The translations under genes were made by a program, and so were the position numbers. From NCBI RefSeq assembly GCF_025148285.1, contig NZ_CP102268.1, forward strand, positions 248,001 through 312,000: a stretch of 64,000 nucleotides of DNA. The letters are read 5' to 3'. This document shows, in pieces, positions 34,959 through 43,988 of this stretch. The notes beneath the pieces are model-generated. The model did no database searches and was not told the origin of the DNA. It was given only the letters and a program-made list of their open reading frames with translations. Source of the stretch: Marvinbryantia formatexigens DSM 14469. Lineage in GTDB: Bacteria > Bacillota > Clostridia > Lachnospirales > Lachnospiraceae. The stretch's first letter is position 1, and every line of letters begins with the position of its first letter.

Positions 34959-36278
34959 TTACAATCTCCACCACCTCATTCCAGATGCTTCAAGATCAGC
35001 AACTTTATACAATCCCTTAACATCAAGAAGAACCTTTTCATCATCCGCAGACTCTCTAAACAGTGATTTAATATCCGCAAGACTCAAGGCTTTAAACTCA
35101 TTGTGAGCGACTGCAACGATTACGCAATCAGCGTTCCTCGCATCATCCATCGACTTAAGTTTAACTCCATATTCATGCATAGCATCTCTCTCACTTGCCC
35201 ATGGATCAATAACGGTCGGATGAATTCCATATGTTTTCAACTGCTTAATGATATCATCTACTTTGCTATTCCTAGTATCTGGGCAATTCTCTTTGAAAGT
35301 AAGACCAAGAATAACTACTTTAGCCTTTTTAGGAGCCTGTCCCGCTGCAATCATTTGCTTAACAGCTGCATCCGCAACATATGCACCCATGCTGTCATTT
35401 ACAATACGACCATTAAGAATAATCTGACTGTGATAACCAAGTTTCTCCGCTTCATAGGTAAAGTAATATGGATCTACACCAATGCAGTGACCGCCAACGA
35501 GACCTGGACGAAACCCAAGAGCATTCCACTTAGTATTCATACCATCAACAACCTCATTGGTATCAATTCCCATACGATCAAATACCATTGCAAGCTCATT
35601 CATAAATGCAATGTTGATATCACGCTGGCTATTCTCAACAACCTTTACAGCCTCTGCTGTTTTAATATTAGAAACTGGATGTGTACCCACTTCAATCACA
35701 AGATCGTATATATTCTTAATTTCTTCAAGCGTCACTGAATCGCAGCCAGATACAATCTTATGAATGTTCTCTAGTCGGTGAATCTTATCCCCTGGATTGA
35801 TTCGTTCTGGGGAATAGCCAATCTTAAAATCTTCGCCACACTTCATTCCAGATTTCTTTTCAAGAATTGGAATGCATACATCTTCAGTGCATCCTGGGTA
35901 TACAGTGGATTCATATACAACAATCGCTCCCTTAGTTAAGTTTCTTCCTACAATTTCAGATGCCCCAATTACTGGAGTAAGGTCAGGAGTATGATCAGTA
36001 TTTACCGGCGTAGGGACAGCAACAATAATAAACTTTGCTTCCTGCAGTTTAATTTCATCAGAAGTAAACTCGACTGTAGTTGCTTTAATTCCGTCATCAC
36101 CAACTTCTTTTGTCGGATCTACACCCTGCTTATATAACTCAATCTTTGCCTCATTCAAGTCATAACCAATGACCTTAACTTTCTTGGCAAAAGCAACAGC
36201 AATAGGCATACCTACATATCCCAAGCCGACCACTGCAATTTTCTCTTCACCAGAAACAATTTTTGTGTATAGTGACAT
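34959..36278 (-). CDS. Nucleotide-sugar 6-dehydrogenase (WbpO/TviB-type, UDP-HexNAc dehydrogenase)
   Basis: 439 residues of the UDP-glucose/GDP-mannose dehydrogenase family: VVGLGYVGMPIAVAFAKK (NAD site), VPTPVNTDHTPDL, YESTVYPGCTEDVC, GYSPERINPGD and the catalytic-cysteine loop VGGHCIGVDPYY. GLTFKENCPDTRNSKVDDII is typical of the UDP-HexNAc (WbpO/TviB/Cap5L) branch. It should oxidise C6 of a UDP-N-acetylhexosamine (probably GalNAc) to the uronic acid. It is the last intact enzyme gene of the main operon before the rearranged part. Exact substrate is inferred from subfamily likeness only. Confidence 0.85.
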   Translation of the reverse strand: MSLYTKIVSGEEKIAVVGLGYVGMPIAVAFAKKVKVIGYDLNEAKIELYKQGVDPTKEVGDDGIKATTVEFTSDEIKLQEAKFIIVAVPTPVNTDHTPDLTPVIGASEIVGRNLTKGAIVVYESTVYPGCTEDVCIPILEKKSGMKCGEDFKIGYSPERINPGDKIHRLENIHKIVSGCDSVTLEEIKNIYDLVIEVGTHPVSNIKTAEAVKVVENSQRDINIAFMNELAMVFDRMGIDTNEVVDGMNTKWNALGFRPGLVGGHCIGVDPYYFTYEAEKLGYHSQIILNGRIVNDSMGAYVADAAVKQMIAAGQAPKKAKVVILGLTFKENCPDTRNSKVDDIIKQLKTYGIHPTVIDPWASERDAMHEYGVKLKSMDDARNADCVIVAVAHNEFKALSLADIKSLFRESADDEKVLLDVKGLYKVADLEASGMRWWRL

Positions 36279-36334
36279 TTTTCTTTCTCCTTAACTATAA
36301 TTTCAATTTTTCTCTTTTTTCAATCATTTACAGA

Positions 36335-37366
36335 TTACTCAACGAGTCTCTCCCTGATGTATGTAAGCTCAAGCATCTTAGCTTTAATTTCTTCCTTATT
36401 AAGAAGTCTAGTATTGTTACTATTAAACTCCATCAACATGTTTCGTTCCGCATCTCCCTCTTTGAAATACTTATCATAGTTTAATCCGCGATTATCAGCA
36501 GGAACTCTATAGAATCCGCCAAGATCAATGGCCTTTGCACACTCCTCGTTGGTAAGTAATGTTTCGTACATCTTCTCACCATGACGGATACCAATAACCT
36601 TTATGTCCTCTTTCTTGCCACCAAACATCTCTGCTACTGCTTCTGCTTGGAGACCAATTGAACATGCCGGAGCTTTCATAATGAAAAGGTCTCCATTCTC
36701 GCCATTCTCAAAAGCATAAAGAACTAGGTCAACTGCTTCTTCCAAAGACATAATAAAACGAGTCATGTTCGGTTCAGTAACAGTGATTGGATTTCCAGCT
36801 TTAATCTGATCAATCCAAAGCGGAATAACAGATCCGCGAGAGCACATAACGTTTCCATATCGAGTACAGCAAATTTTAGTCTTGCCAGAATATCTGGACT
36901 TAGCAATAGCCACAGATTCTTCCAACGACTTTGATTTTCCCATGGCATTAATCGGGTATGCCGCTTTATCTGTGGATAGGCAAATTACACATTCTACTTC
37001 TTCCTCAATAGCAGCAGTCAAAACATTGTCTGTACCGATAATATTGGTCTTAACAGCCTCCATAGGGAAAAACTCACAAGATGGCACTTGCTTGAGAGCG
37101 GCTGCATGAAAAATATAGTCTACTTCATGCATAGCGTTTTTACACGACTGAAGATCTCTTACATCCCCGATGTAAAACTTGATTTTATCTGAAACTTCTG
37201 GCATCTTATTCTGATATTCATGGCGCATATCATCCTGTTTCTTTTCATCACGAGAAAAAATTCGAATTTCTCCAATATCTGTTTGAAGGAAACGATTTAA
37301 TACCGCATTTCCGAAACTACCGGTTCCGCCAGTTATCATTAAAGTTTTTTCTTTAAATAACGACAT
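36335..37366 (-). CDS. capE: CapE/FnlA-type UDP-GlcNAc 4,6-dehydratase (5-inverting), copy 2, intact
   Basis: 343 residues from the ATG at 37366 (GGAGAGTGCGAAA upstream): [60 protein letters not shown] and TRYGNVMCSRGSVIPLW. It has no membrane segments, unlike CapD. The active-site MGKSK replaces the usual YxxxK, as in 5-inverting dehydratases. It starts UDP-L-FucNAc synthesis and can supply capF and capG, since copy 1 is frameshifted. Overlaps the HAD gene's end by 14 bases. AT-richer than copy 1, so the two were acquired separately. Confidence 0.9.
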   Translation of the reverse strand: MSLFKEKTLMITGGTGSFGNAVLNRFLQTDIGEIRIFSRDEKKQDDMRHEYQNKMPEVSDKIKFYIGDVRDLQSCKNAMHEVDYIFHAAALKQVPSCEFFPMEAVKTNIIGTDNVLTAAIEEEVECVICLSTDKAAYPINAMGKSKSLEESVAIAKSRYSGKTKICCTRYGNVMCSRGSVIPLWIDQIKAGNPITVTEPNMTRFIMSLEEAVDLVLYAFENGENGDLFIMKAPACSIGLQAEAVAEMFGGKKEDIKVIGIRHGEKMYETLLTNEECAKAIDLGGFYRVPADNRGLNYDKYFKEGDAERNMLMEFNSNNTRLLNKEEIKAKMLELTYIRERLVE

Positions 37367-38027
37367 TTTCGCACTCTCCATTTTCTTTCTGGTTCTCAAT
37401 TACAGATAATACTTCTTCGGTTGTATGTGCAGAATCAAAACAGTATTTTTCATCCTTTGAAAATCCAAAGCCATAAGTTACACCGACAAAGTGTACTCCA
37501 GCTTCTTTAGCCCCAAGCAAATCGTTATTACTATCTCCAATGAGTATGGTTTTCGACTTTTCCACATCACAAAAATTACAACATTTTTCAATAAGTAATG
37601 CCTTAGTCAATCTATCATCTTCATCCATCCCACATACAGCATCAAAATAGGAATCAACACCCAGCTCTGAAAGCATAATTTTTGCAAATTTTTCAGCCTT
37701 TAGTGTAGCCATCCCTATTTTATAATTTTTTTCTTTTAGTTTGCTAAGTAGCATTTCAATTCCCGGATAGAGTACAGCCATGTGAATTCCATTTTCGGCA
37801 TATCGGCTTCTATAAATCGAAACTGCTTCTCTAGCTTTGTTTTCGTAAAATCTAAACCTATTGATATATATCTGGAGTAAGTTTCCTCCTATGACTGTTC
37901 GTAATTCTTTTTCACAAGGAACTTCTTTCCCCATTGCAGATAATGCAAATCTATGAGAATCTAAAATTCCTGGAGAAGTATCTGCAATTGTACCATCAAA
38001 ATCAAATATTACAAGCTTATACTTCAT
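37353..38027 (-). CDS. HAD-superfamily phosphatase (phosphoglycolate phosphatase-like)
   Basis: 224 residues starting MKYKLVIFDFDGTIADTSPG, with the DxDGT nucleophile motif, a C1 cap domain, MATLKAEK (motif II Ser/Thr position) and LIGDSNNDLLGAKEAG (motif IV). The ATG at 38027 lies within the last codons of the aldolase gene, so translation is probably coupled. In this context it likely dephosphorylates the keto sugar-acid phosphate made by the aldolase, as KdsC does in Kdo synthesis, though it is not from the cap-less KdsC branch. The role is inferred from context. Confidence 0.8.
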   Translation of the reverse strand: MKYKLVIFDFDGTIADTSPGILDSHRFALSAMGKEVPCEKELRTVIGGNLLQIYINRFRFYENKAREAVSIYRSRYAENGIHMAVLYPGIEMLLSKLKEKNYKIGMATLKAEKFAKIMLSELGVDSYFDAVCGMDEDDRLTKALLIEKCCNFCDVEKSKTILIGDSNNDLLGAKEAGVHFVGVTYGFGFSKDEKYCFDSAHTTEEVLSVIENQKENGECENVVI

Positions 38028-39582
38028 ATCTTGTTGGTGTAATAAATTCATAATCTACCCCACTTAGTGCCAATTTTAGTTGCTTAGAAATGCATAGATT
38101 TTTTCTTAGAGCAGTATCATTATCGATAGTCTTTTTAAATGATTCTACTGCATAGTTCTCTGATGCATTCACATCAAACCCATCAAATCCTGCAAGATAT
38201 ATTTTTTTAGCACCCGCTTTTTGAAGAATTCTAATAAGCATTGCGCCAGAATTATCGGATTCTTCACCTTCTCCTAACAATGCTGAATAATTAAAAACAA
38301 GGGCGTTCTTTACTTCATGGCTAAGATTAGATGTCACTAAAACATACTTATCCTCATCCCATTCAATAGAATTAAGTCTTTTATCATTAGAGATAAACAA
38401 TGCATCCGTTTTATAAATATCGTTGATATAATTGATTGAAATCACGAATTTATCTTTTGAAGTTTCACAAATTACAGATGCGTACTTTATGATGCTACTT
38501 CCAGAGCCAAGAACAACTACTTCTTTTCCAAGAATCATATTTCGTAGCTTTACGTAAGCCGTCTCGTCATTAACATCGCAATTCTGAAAATTCAAATACA
38601 ATTGTTCAATAAGTACTGAGTTATATTCATTGCGCTCTTCTACAGGAATAAGGCTTAATATCCGCTCTATTTTTTCTATACCAATCGTATCTTTTTTCAT
38701 CAAATACGCAGCATAATTAGGGTGACATTTTACTGTAGCAGCTAAAAAATATGGTAAATCATACCCCCATCTTTGTTCTGCATACACAGGCATTAAATAC
38801 TTATCAACAATATTCAAAATAGGTGTTAACGCATATCTGTATTCAATCGTCTTATTAACATAATCAGCAAACAACTCTGTTGCAAGATTTCCTACTCCTC
38901 GTCCCATTCCGTAACATGAGGTATCAACGATAATGCTTCTCTGCTTAGCTAATCTCATCATTTCCTGCGCATTAGCAAATGACATTTGTAAATTATTATG
39001 TGAATGGAACCCTAAGCAAATTTCTTTAGAAAGATTATTATCAATTAGATAAAAGAATCTTCTCATATCATGTCTATACATCACACCCAATGTATCTACA
39101 AGATAAAAAGCATACGGCTTAATTTGATTTACATCTTTAATAAGCTTAAGAAGCGATTCGTCATCGTATGTAACCGTTCCAACCGGTTGCACACAAACTT
39201 TGTATCCTTTACATATTAAATGTTTAATTGCAACCTTTGCTTCTTCCCATTCTTTCCTGCGAAAGGTAATTCTAATAATGTCAGCACCGTTTCCATCATT
39301 TTCGGGAATTAACTTATCAACATGATTATGTTGCTCTATCATAATTGCATAGCTAATATTGGCTTTTTTGGGAGCAATTATATCCGCAACTTGTTCCATA
39401 GAAGAAAACACCGATGAATCCGAACTGTGGTCTTCTTTTCGTATAAACCCACATTCAATAATATCAACTCCAGCATCCTCTAAATTCGATATTATACTTT
39501 TAATAGTTCTACCACCAAATTTCCAGTTATTAATATATCCGCCATCTCGAAGAGTGCAATCTAAAATCTTTGTGGTATTCAT
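38017..39582 (-). CDS. HMGL/DRE-TIM-type aldolase fused to a MptE/DUF115-like domain
   Basis: 521 residues from the ATG at 39582 (GGAGGCCAAA upstream). Residues 1-300 are a DRE-TIM barrel: KILDCTLRDGGYINNW with the metal Asp and catalytic Arg, LGFHSHNN (His193, His195) and YGMGRGVGN. This matches 4-hydroxy-2-oxovalerate aldolase-type enzymes that use pyruvate. From about residue 350 a second domain has VVVLGSGSSIIKY, NYINDIYKTDALFISND and IYLAGFDGF, resembling the DUF115/MptE-like domain of Maf flagellin glycosyltransferases. The order with a cytidylyltransferase and a phosphatase suggests synthesis of a 3-deoxy-2-ketoaldonic acid. Confidence 0.7.
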   Translation of the reverse strand: MNTTKILDCTLRDGGYINNWKFGGRTIKSIISNLEDAGVDIIECGFIRKEDHSSDSSVFSSMEQVADIIAPKKANISYAIMIEQHNHVDKLIPENDGNGADIIRITFRRKEWEEAKVAIKHLICKGYKVCVQPVGTVTYDDESLLKLIKDVNQIKPYAFYLVDTLGVMYRHDMRRFFYLIDNNLSKEICLGFHSHNNLQMSFANAQEMMRLAKQRSIIVDTSCYGMGRGVGNLATELFADYVNKTIEYRYALTPILNIVDKYLMPVYAEQRWGYDLPYFLAATVKCHPNYAAYLMKKDTIGIEKIERILSLIPVEERNEYNSVLIEQLYLNFQNCDVNDETAYVKLRNMILGKEVVVLGSGSSIIKYASVICETSKDKFVISINYINDIYKTDALFISNDKRLNSIEWDEDKYVLVTSNLSHEVKNALVFNYSALLGEGEESDNSGAMLIRILQKAGAKKIYLAGFDGFDVNASENYAVESFKKTIDNDTALRKNLCISKQLKLALSGVDYEFITPTRYEV

Positions 39583-39620
39583 TTTGGCCTCCTTTCCTTT
39601 ATGTATAATCCAATTATTCA

Positions 39621-40376
39621 TTATTCGGAAATTGCGAGCTCACCATGCTCAAGTTTTTCTGCAATTATCTTACGAACTTTGAATAAGTCTTTAGGCGTAT
39701 CAACTGATAAGGTCGTAGCATTCGTAAGAATAAACTTAACCTTATGACCATTCTCAAGGAAGCGAAATTCATCAATATCTTCTATGCTTTCCAAATAACC
39801 TCTAGGAGTATCGTTTACAAACTGCAATGCCTTTTTTGTAAAACATTGTACTCCAACAAACTTCTTTAAACGGAAATCACTTCTCCCCTTTGGGAACGGA
39901 ATAGGTGATCTAGCCATATACATGCCATACCCCTGCATATCTGTAGCTATCTTTATTTTTGAAGAATCGTATGCGTCAATTGGATCCACAAGATACATCA
40001 TACCATTTGCAAAATAACTGCTCTCAGGATCAATGCCTTCTGGAATTAAATCTTCTACACATGAGCTCTCCATAAGCGGTTCATCACCATTAACATTGAT
40101 ATAAAAATCAGCATCTATTTTTGTAGACACCTCATAGAGACGCTCAAGATGAGTGGGGCAACTCTCTGAAGTCATAACCCATGGAATCCCCCATTTATCA
40201 CACTCTTTTGTAATCAACTCACTATCTGTAGCCACGTATGCTTCTGTAATTCCTTTCGCTTTCTTTAAGCTCTGGTAAACCCACCAAATCATCGGGCGAC
40301 CGCAAATGTCTGAGAGTCCTTTTCCAGGAAAGCGAGTGGATGCGTAACGAGACGGAATAACACCAATAATCTTCAT
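39621..40376 (-). CDS. CMP-Kdo synthetase-like (KdsB-like) cytidylyltransferase
   Basis: 251 residues beginning MKIIGVIPSRYASTRFPGKG, the signature of KdsB, then YVATDSELI, FYINVNGDEPLM (NxxGDEP) and MARSPIPFPK. KdsB couples CTP to Kdo to give CMP-Kdo. This window otherwise looks Gram-positive, where Kdo is not expected, so the substrate is probably another ulosonic acid. Start ATG at 40376 with AAGGAGAAAATATT upstream; 15 bases after the sialyltransferase-like gene and 38 before the aldolase gene. Confidence 0.85.
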   Translation of the reverse strand: MKIIGVIPSRYASTRFPGKGLSDICGRPMIWWVYQSLKKAKGITEAYVATDSELITKECDKWGIPWVMTSESCPTHLERLYEVSTKIDADFYINVNGDEPLMESSCVEDLIPEGIDPESSYFANGMMYLVDPIDAYDSSKIKIATDMQGYGMYMARSPIPFPKGRSDFRLKKFVGVQCFTKKALQFVNDTPRGYLESIEDIDEFRFLENGHKVKFILTNATTLSVDTPKDLFKVRKIIAEKLEHGELAISE

Positions 40377-40391
40377 AATATTTTCTCCTTT

Positions 40392-41423
40392 TTATTTGCA
40401 AATAATACCTATTGATTCATAGAAATTAGAAATATCCGTGCTATCTGGTTCTAACTTCTTTATATACGATATTGTTTCGTAACCAATTTTTCGAGCAGTC
40501 TGTAAAGCCGTACTTTTAAAACCTACTATTGTTAGTTTGTTTGCAGTAGTATTTATTAAGTAACTTTCTAGTGCTACTGTTCTGTCTAATTCAACACATT
40601 TATTCAATGTATCCATACGCCCTGTTTCCCTTGGGTGATATTTATAATATACTGTTTGACCATTCTTTTGGGCTTCAAAAACGATTTCCTCTACATACGC
40701 AATCACATTAAAGAAATCCTCTCCATATACCGCCAATAAATCTAATGCTATTAGTATTGAATCATCAAGCATGTCAATTTTATTCCCATAGAAAAGCTCT
40801 TTCATTCCAAATTTAAACGCTTTATCTGTTATCAAATAATGATCTATTTGCTTTAACTCCGGTCTAACTGCCTCTGGAAAGGTAAACCATCCTCCGCTCA
40901 AATTACGATTACTTCCCATGCAGGGGCCTAAATCATAGTACTTTCCTAACCTAAATCTAGTACTAAAGATAATTTTTCTAATAAATCTCTTCAAGACCGT
41001 TCCCCCCATGCCTAACGACGGGACACCATTATCAAAATATGCATTTGATCCATCTTCTAACCAAAACATTTTGGCATATTTATTTTTTGTTCCAACCAAT
41101 TTAAGACAAAACATTTCCTGTATGCACATATCATCGACAATAAATATACTGTCATACTTTTCGCTAATTTGGGAAGTAATCGTAGAAATATCATTCTTAA
41201 TTTTATTATATTTTTGAGTTGGAGTAAGCTTTCCTTTATGGTAGTTCCCATTTATCACATGAACATTAATAAAGTTTTTATCAAAAACCTCCTTATATCG
41301 TTCTGTAATCTTAAAATCTTCAAAGAGAATAAGATCATTCGTGTCGTTCTTAAGTTCAGTTTTACATAATCCTATTGCTAAAATTAAATTGTATTGCGTA
41401 TGTAGTACGAATAAATTATTCAT
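40392..41423 (-). CDS. Bacterial sialyltransferase-like glycosyltransferase (GT52/GT38-like)
   Basis: 343 residues, GT-B-like. It has the three motifs of bacterial CMP-sugar sialyltransferases: D/E-D/E-G in WLEDGSNAYF (Glu123-Gly125), HP in YYKYHPRE (His263-Pro264) and the S/T motif in VGFKSTALQ (Ser304-Thr305). MNNLFVLHTQYNL fits the usual N-terminal strand. It is directly upstream of the KdsB-like gene and overlaps the flippase gene by eight bases, so it probably transfers the CMP-activated acid onto the lipid-linked repeat unit. Family choice among GT52, GT38 and related polysialyltransferases is not certain. Confidence 0.65.
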   Translation of the reverse strand: MNNLFVLHTQYNLILAIGLCKTELKNDTNDLILFEDFKITERYKEVFDKNFINVHVINGNYHKGKLTPTQKYNKIKNDISTITSQISEKYDSIFIVDDMCIQEMFCLKLVGTKNKYAKMFWLEDGSNAYFDNGVPSLGMGGTVLKRFIRKIIFSTRFRLGKYYDLGPCMGSNRNLSGGWFTFPEAVRPELKQIDHYLITDKAFKFGMKELFYGNKIDMLDDSILIALDLLAVYGEDFFNVIAYVEEIVFEAQKNGQTVYYKYHPRETGRMDTLNKCVELDRTVALESYLINTTANKLTIVGFKSTALQTARKIGYETISYIKKLEPDSTDISNFYESIGIICK

Positions 41424-42852
41424 GCCTCTTTATCCTTCTTTTGATTTGTATCACTATTTCTCCTGTTAATTCATCTTTAATAACAAACATAATTCCAAAG
41501 AATACAATTGCTCCTAATAATATTTGAATCACCGTTACCGAAGGAGCAGGCTTGCATATAAAATTCAAGCCAAATACAAACACGAACATAATCATTGATG
41601 CAATCAAATATCGCAAGGTATTTGAAAACATTTTCCGAATTGAAATCTGCTTTGATAATACATAGTATTGAACTAACACAAGCGTATAATTTGAAATCAG
41701 TGTCGCAACTGCCGCACCAATATACCCAAACTTAGGTATCATCAACGCATTCACAAGAATATTCATAACCGCGGCTAATGAATTTGATAAAAGAAGTATT
41801 TTTATCTGGTTTGTTGCAATAAAATACTGCGTTCCTGATATTCCTATCAATGTATTACTAAGTACAATAGGAGCTAATATCATTAGCGCTGTTGAAGTTG
41901 CTGAAAACTCATCACCTAAATACCAAGGGATAAAGCAATTGGAAATTCCAGCAATTCCAAACATTAACGGAAAAGCCATGAACAATGATGCTCTACAAGC
42001 TTTGGTCAATAACTCGTTAATTTTTTCTTTATTATTGTTTGAAAACTCATTTGCTATTCTAGGCATCATTACATTACTCAAAACCGTAATAAAAGTTAGT
42101 GGAATAAGCACTATCTTTTCAGCTTGGTCATAAAAAGATATCTGAGCGGTATCATTTGTTAACCATTCAATCATCACTTTATCGACTTGCAAATATATAG
42201 TAGAAACTAATGACGGAAGAAAAAGCATTAACGCTCCTACATAGTGTTTAGGGAATGATTTAAAATTAGGACGTAATGGATATAAATACTTTTTTAATTG
42301 GGGATATGATATTATCATTCCTACTAAATTTGACAAAGCTAGCAAAAGAATATATTTCCATAAATCGTCAGATTCTTTAACAGCTATGAAAATCCCTATT
42401 GTTGCTATTAGTTTAGCAATCGTATTCTTCAATGCCGGAATTTTCATATCCTCAACGCCAACAAAAAACCATGTGCAATCTATTACATTTCCAAAATAAT
42501 ACGCATAATAAAATGCAAATAGTATCGCATAATCCGAAATCAAAGCACAGACACAATACACTATTGATCCGATTATACCTAAAAAAAATCTAAGGCACAT
42601 CACATCCGCAAATGTCCGTGCAGTTATGGTTGTATCATCGCGTACATATGCAATCTGACGACTTCCATAAGATGAAAGTCCAATCAATGAAATGGAAATT
42701 ATTATGGAAGTCGTTGAATTAATATAACTATATATACCTAGTTGATTTGCTCCTAATACTCGTGCTAAATAAGGTGCTGTAAGTAATGGTACAATTAAGA
42801 CCAAAATATTATATAAAACATTATAAATATAGTTTTTTGCTATTTTATTCAT
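41416..42852 (-). CDS. Wzx-type oligosaccharide flippase (PST family)
   Basis: 478 residues with about 14 membrane helices, beginning NKIAKNYIYNVLYNILVLIV and containing TAPYLARVLGANQLGIYSYI, the N-terminal hallmark of polysaccharide transporter flippases. It moves undecaprenyl-PP-linked repeat units across the membrane. Its start overlaps the stop of the upstream GT gene as ATGA, and the sialyltransferase-like gene overlaps its end. Confidence 0.9.
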   Translation of the reverse strand: MNKIAKNYIYNVLYNILVLIVPLLTAPYLARVLGANQLGIYSYINSTTSIIISISLIGLSSYGSRQIAYVRDDTTITARTFADVMCLRFFLGIIGSIVYCVCALISDYAILFAFYYAYYFGNVIDCTWFFVGVEDMKIPALKNTIAKLIATIGIFIAVKESDDLWKYILLLALSNLVGMIISYPQLKKYLYPLRPNFKSFPKHYVGALMLFLPSLVSTIYLQVDKVMIEWLTNDTAQISFYDQAEKIVLIPLTFITVLSNVMMPRIANEFSNNNKEKINELLTKACRASLFMAFPLMFGIAGISNCFIPWYLGDEFSATSTALMILAPIVLSNTLIGISGTQYFIATNQIKILLLSNSLAAVMNILVNALMIPKFGYIGAAVATLISNYTLVLVQYYVLSKQISIRKMFSNTLRYLIASMIMFVFVFGLNFICKPAPSVTVIQILLGAIVFFGIMFVIKDELTGEIVIQIKRRIKRHE

Positions 42853-43988
42853 ATTTGATTTTCTTTCCTGCCATCTTTTAAGTGCATAAAAATTTTATAA
42901 TGCTCAGTTGCCATCTTCTCCAAAGAGTATCCCTTCATCTTCTGTATATTATTTTGGGCCATAATTTTTCTTCTTTCTTCGTCATCAAGCAAGTAGTTAA
43001 TTTTTTCACTCAAATCCTCAATATCTTCACAGTCAACAAGAAACCCATTCTCAAATGGTTTAATTAATTCACAACCAGCTACACACTGATTTGTTGTAAT
43101 TACCGGGAGGCCACACGCCATTGCTTCATTTATTACAAGCCCCCAAATATCATCTCTCGTTGGTAAGACAAACAGATCAGCAACATGATAATACTTTATT
43201 AATTCATTTTTCTTTTGAAAATCAACAAAGTGAACATTTTTTAGCCTTCGTTCTTTGATAATATTAATATATTCCTGTGTCGGTTCTTTTCCTCCGATTA
43301 TATAAACCCCAACATTGTTTCTTTCATTACTTAGTGCCTTTAAGAGAGTATCAAAGCCCTTTCGGAATATATATTGTCCTACAGAAACAATCACCCTTTC
43401 TTCTCTGATGCCGAGTTCTTTTCGCAACTGCTCCTTATCTTCTTTTGACCTTATTCCTTTATCAATCTCTTTTTCTGGCAATGATGAAAATGGATATATA
43501 TACGTATTTGTAATGCTAGCACCATGCTTAACTAGCATTTCCTTAGATTCTTTCCCCGTACATAAATATGCCGTTGCTCCTTTTATTAAATGACTTTTTA
43601 TTTTCTTCACTATTCCTGACTCTTGTACATTTCTTGCACCATCAATTGATAAAATATATGGGATTTTCTTGTGCCTACAATAGTAAATTGACAGTATTGA
43701 TGTCGGTGTGCTATAACCACATACCACAAAGAAGTCAAACCTAATTGTTTTCAAATATTTCAGCACCTTTAGGCACAGAGCATCTTCTTTACCTACATTA
43801 AATCCATCCATAAAAATAGACTTAAATGTATGTCTTTCTTCAGATTTCCATTTACCATCTCTATTAGAACTAAGTGTTCGTTCAAACAAAACTGTTAAAT
43901 CGCACATTTCTCCTAAACGATTGAAAAATTCTACTCTGTATGGTGCTGGTAAATTCGTCAAGAAAAGTACTTTCATTTTGTTAGCCAT
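42849..43988 (-). CDS. GT4-family glycosyltransferase
   Basis: 379 residues, GT-B fold. MKVLFLTNLPAPYRVEFFNR is a typical start, EERVIVSVGQYIFRKGFDTL begins the C-terminal Rossmann unit and LVINEAMACGLPVITTNQCV is the Ex7E-type donor motif of GT4. Adds one sugar of the repeat unit on the cytoplasmic side. Donor and acceptor cannot be read from sequence. Overlaps its neighbours by 8 and 4 bases. Confidence 0.85.
   Translation of the reverse strand: MANKMKVLFLTNLPAPYRVEFFNRLGEMCDLTVLFERTLSSNRDGKWKSEERHTFKSIFMDGFNVGKEDALCLKVLKYLKTIRFDFFVVCGYSTPTSILSIYYCRHKKIPYILSIDGARNVQESGIVKKIKSHLIKGATAYLCTGKESKEMLVKHGASITNTYIYPFSSLPEKEIDKGIRSKEDKEQLRKELGIREERVIVSVGQYIFRKGFDTLLKALSNERNNVGVYIIGGKEPTQEYINIIKERRLKNVHFVDFQKKNELIKYYHVADLFVLPTRDDIWGLVINEAMACGLPVITTNQCVAGCELIKPFENGFLVDCEDIEDLSEKINYLLDDEERRKIMAQNNIQKMKGYSLEKMATEHYKIFMHLKDGRKENQI

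Noticed and set aside
39621-40376. True CMP-Kdo synthesis for lipopolysaccharide
   Set aside because: No kdsA, kdsD, waaA or lipid A genes are present and the rest of the locus looks Gram-positive; only KdsB-like chemistry is claimed.
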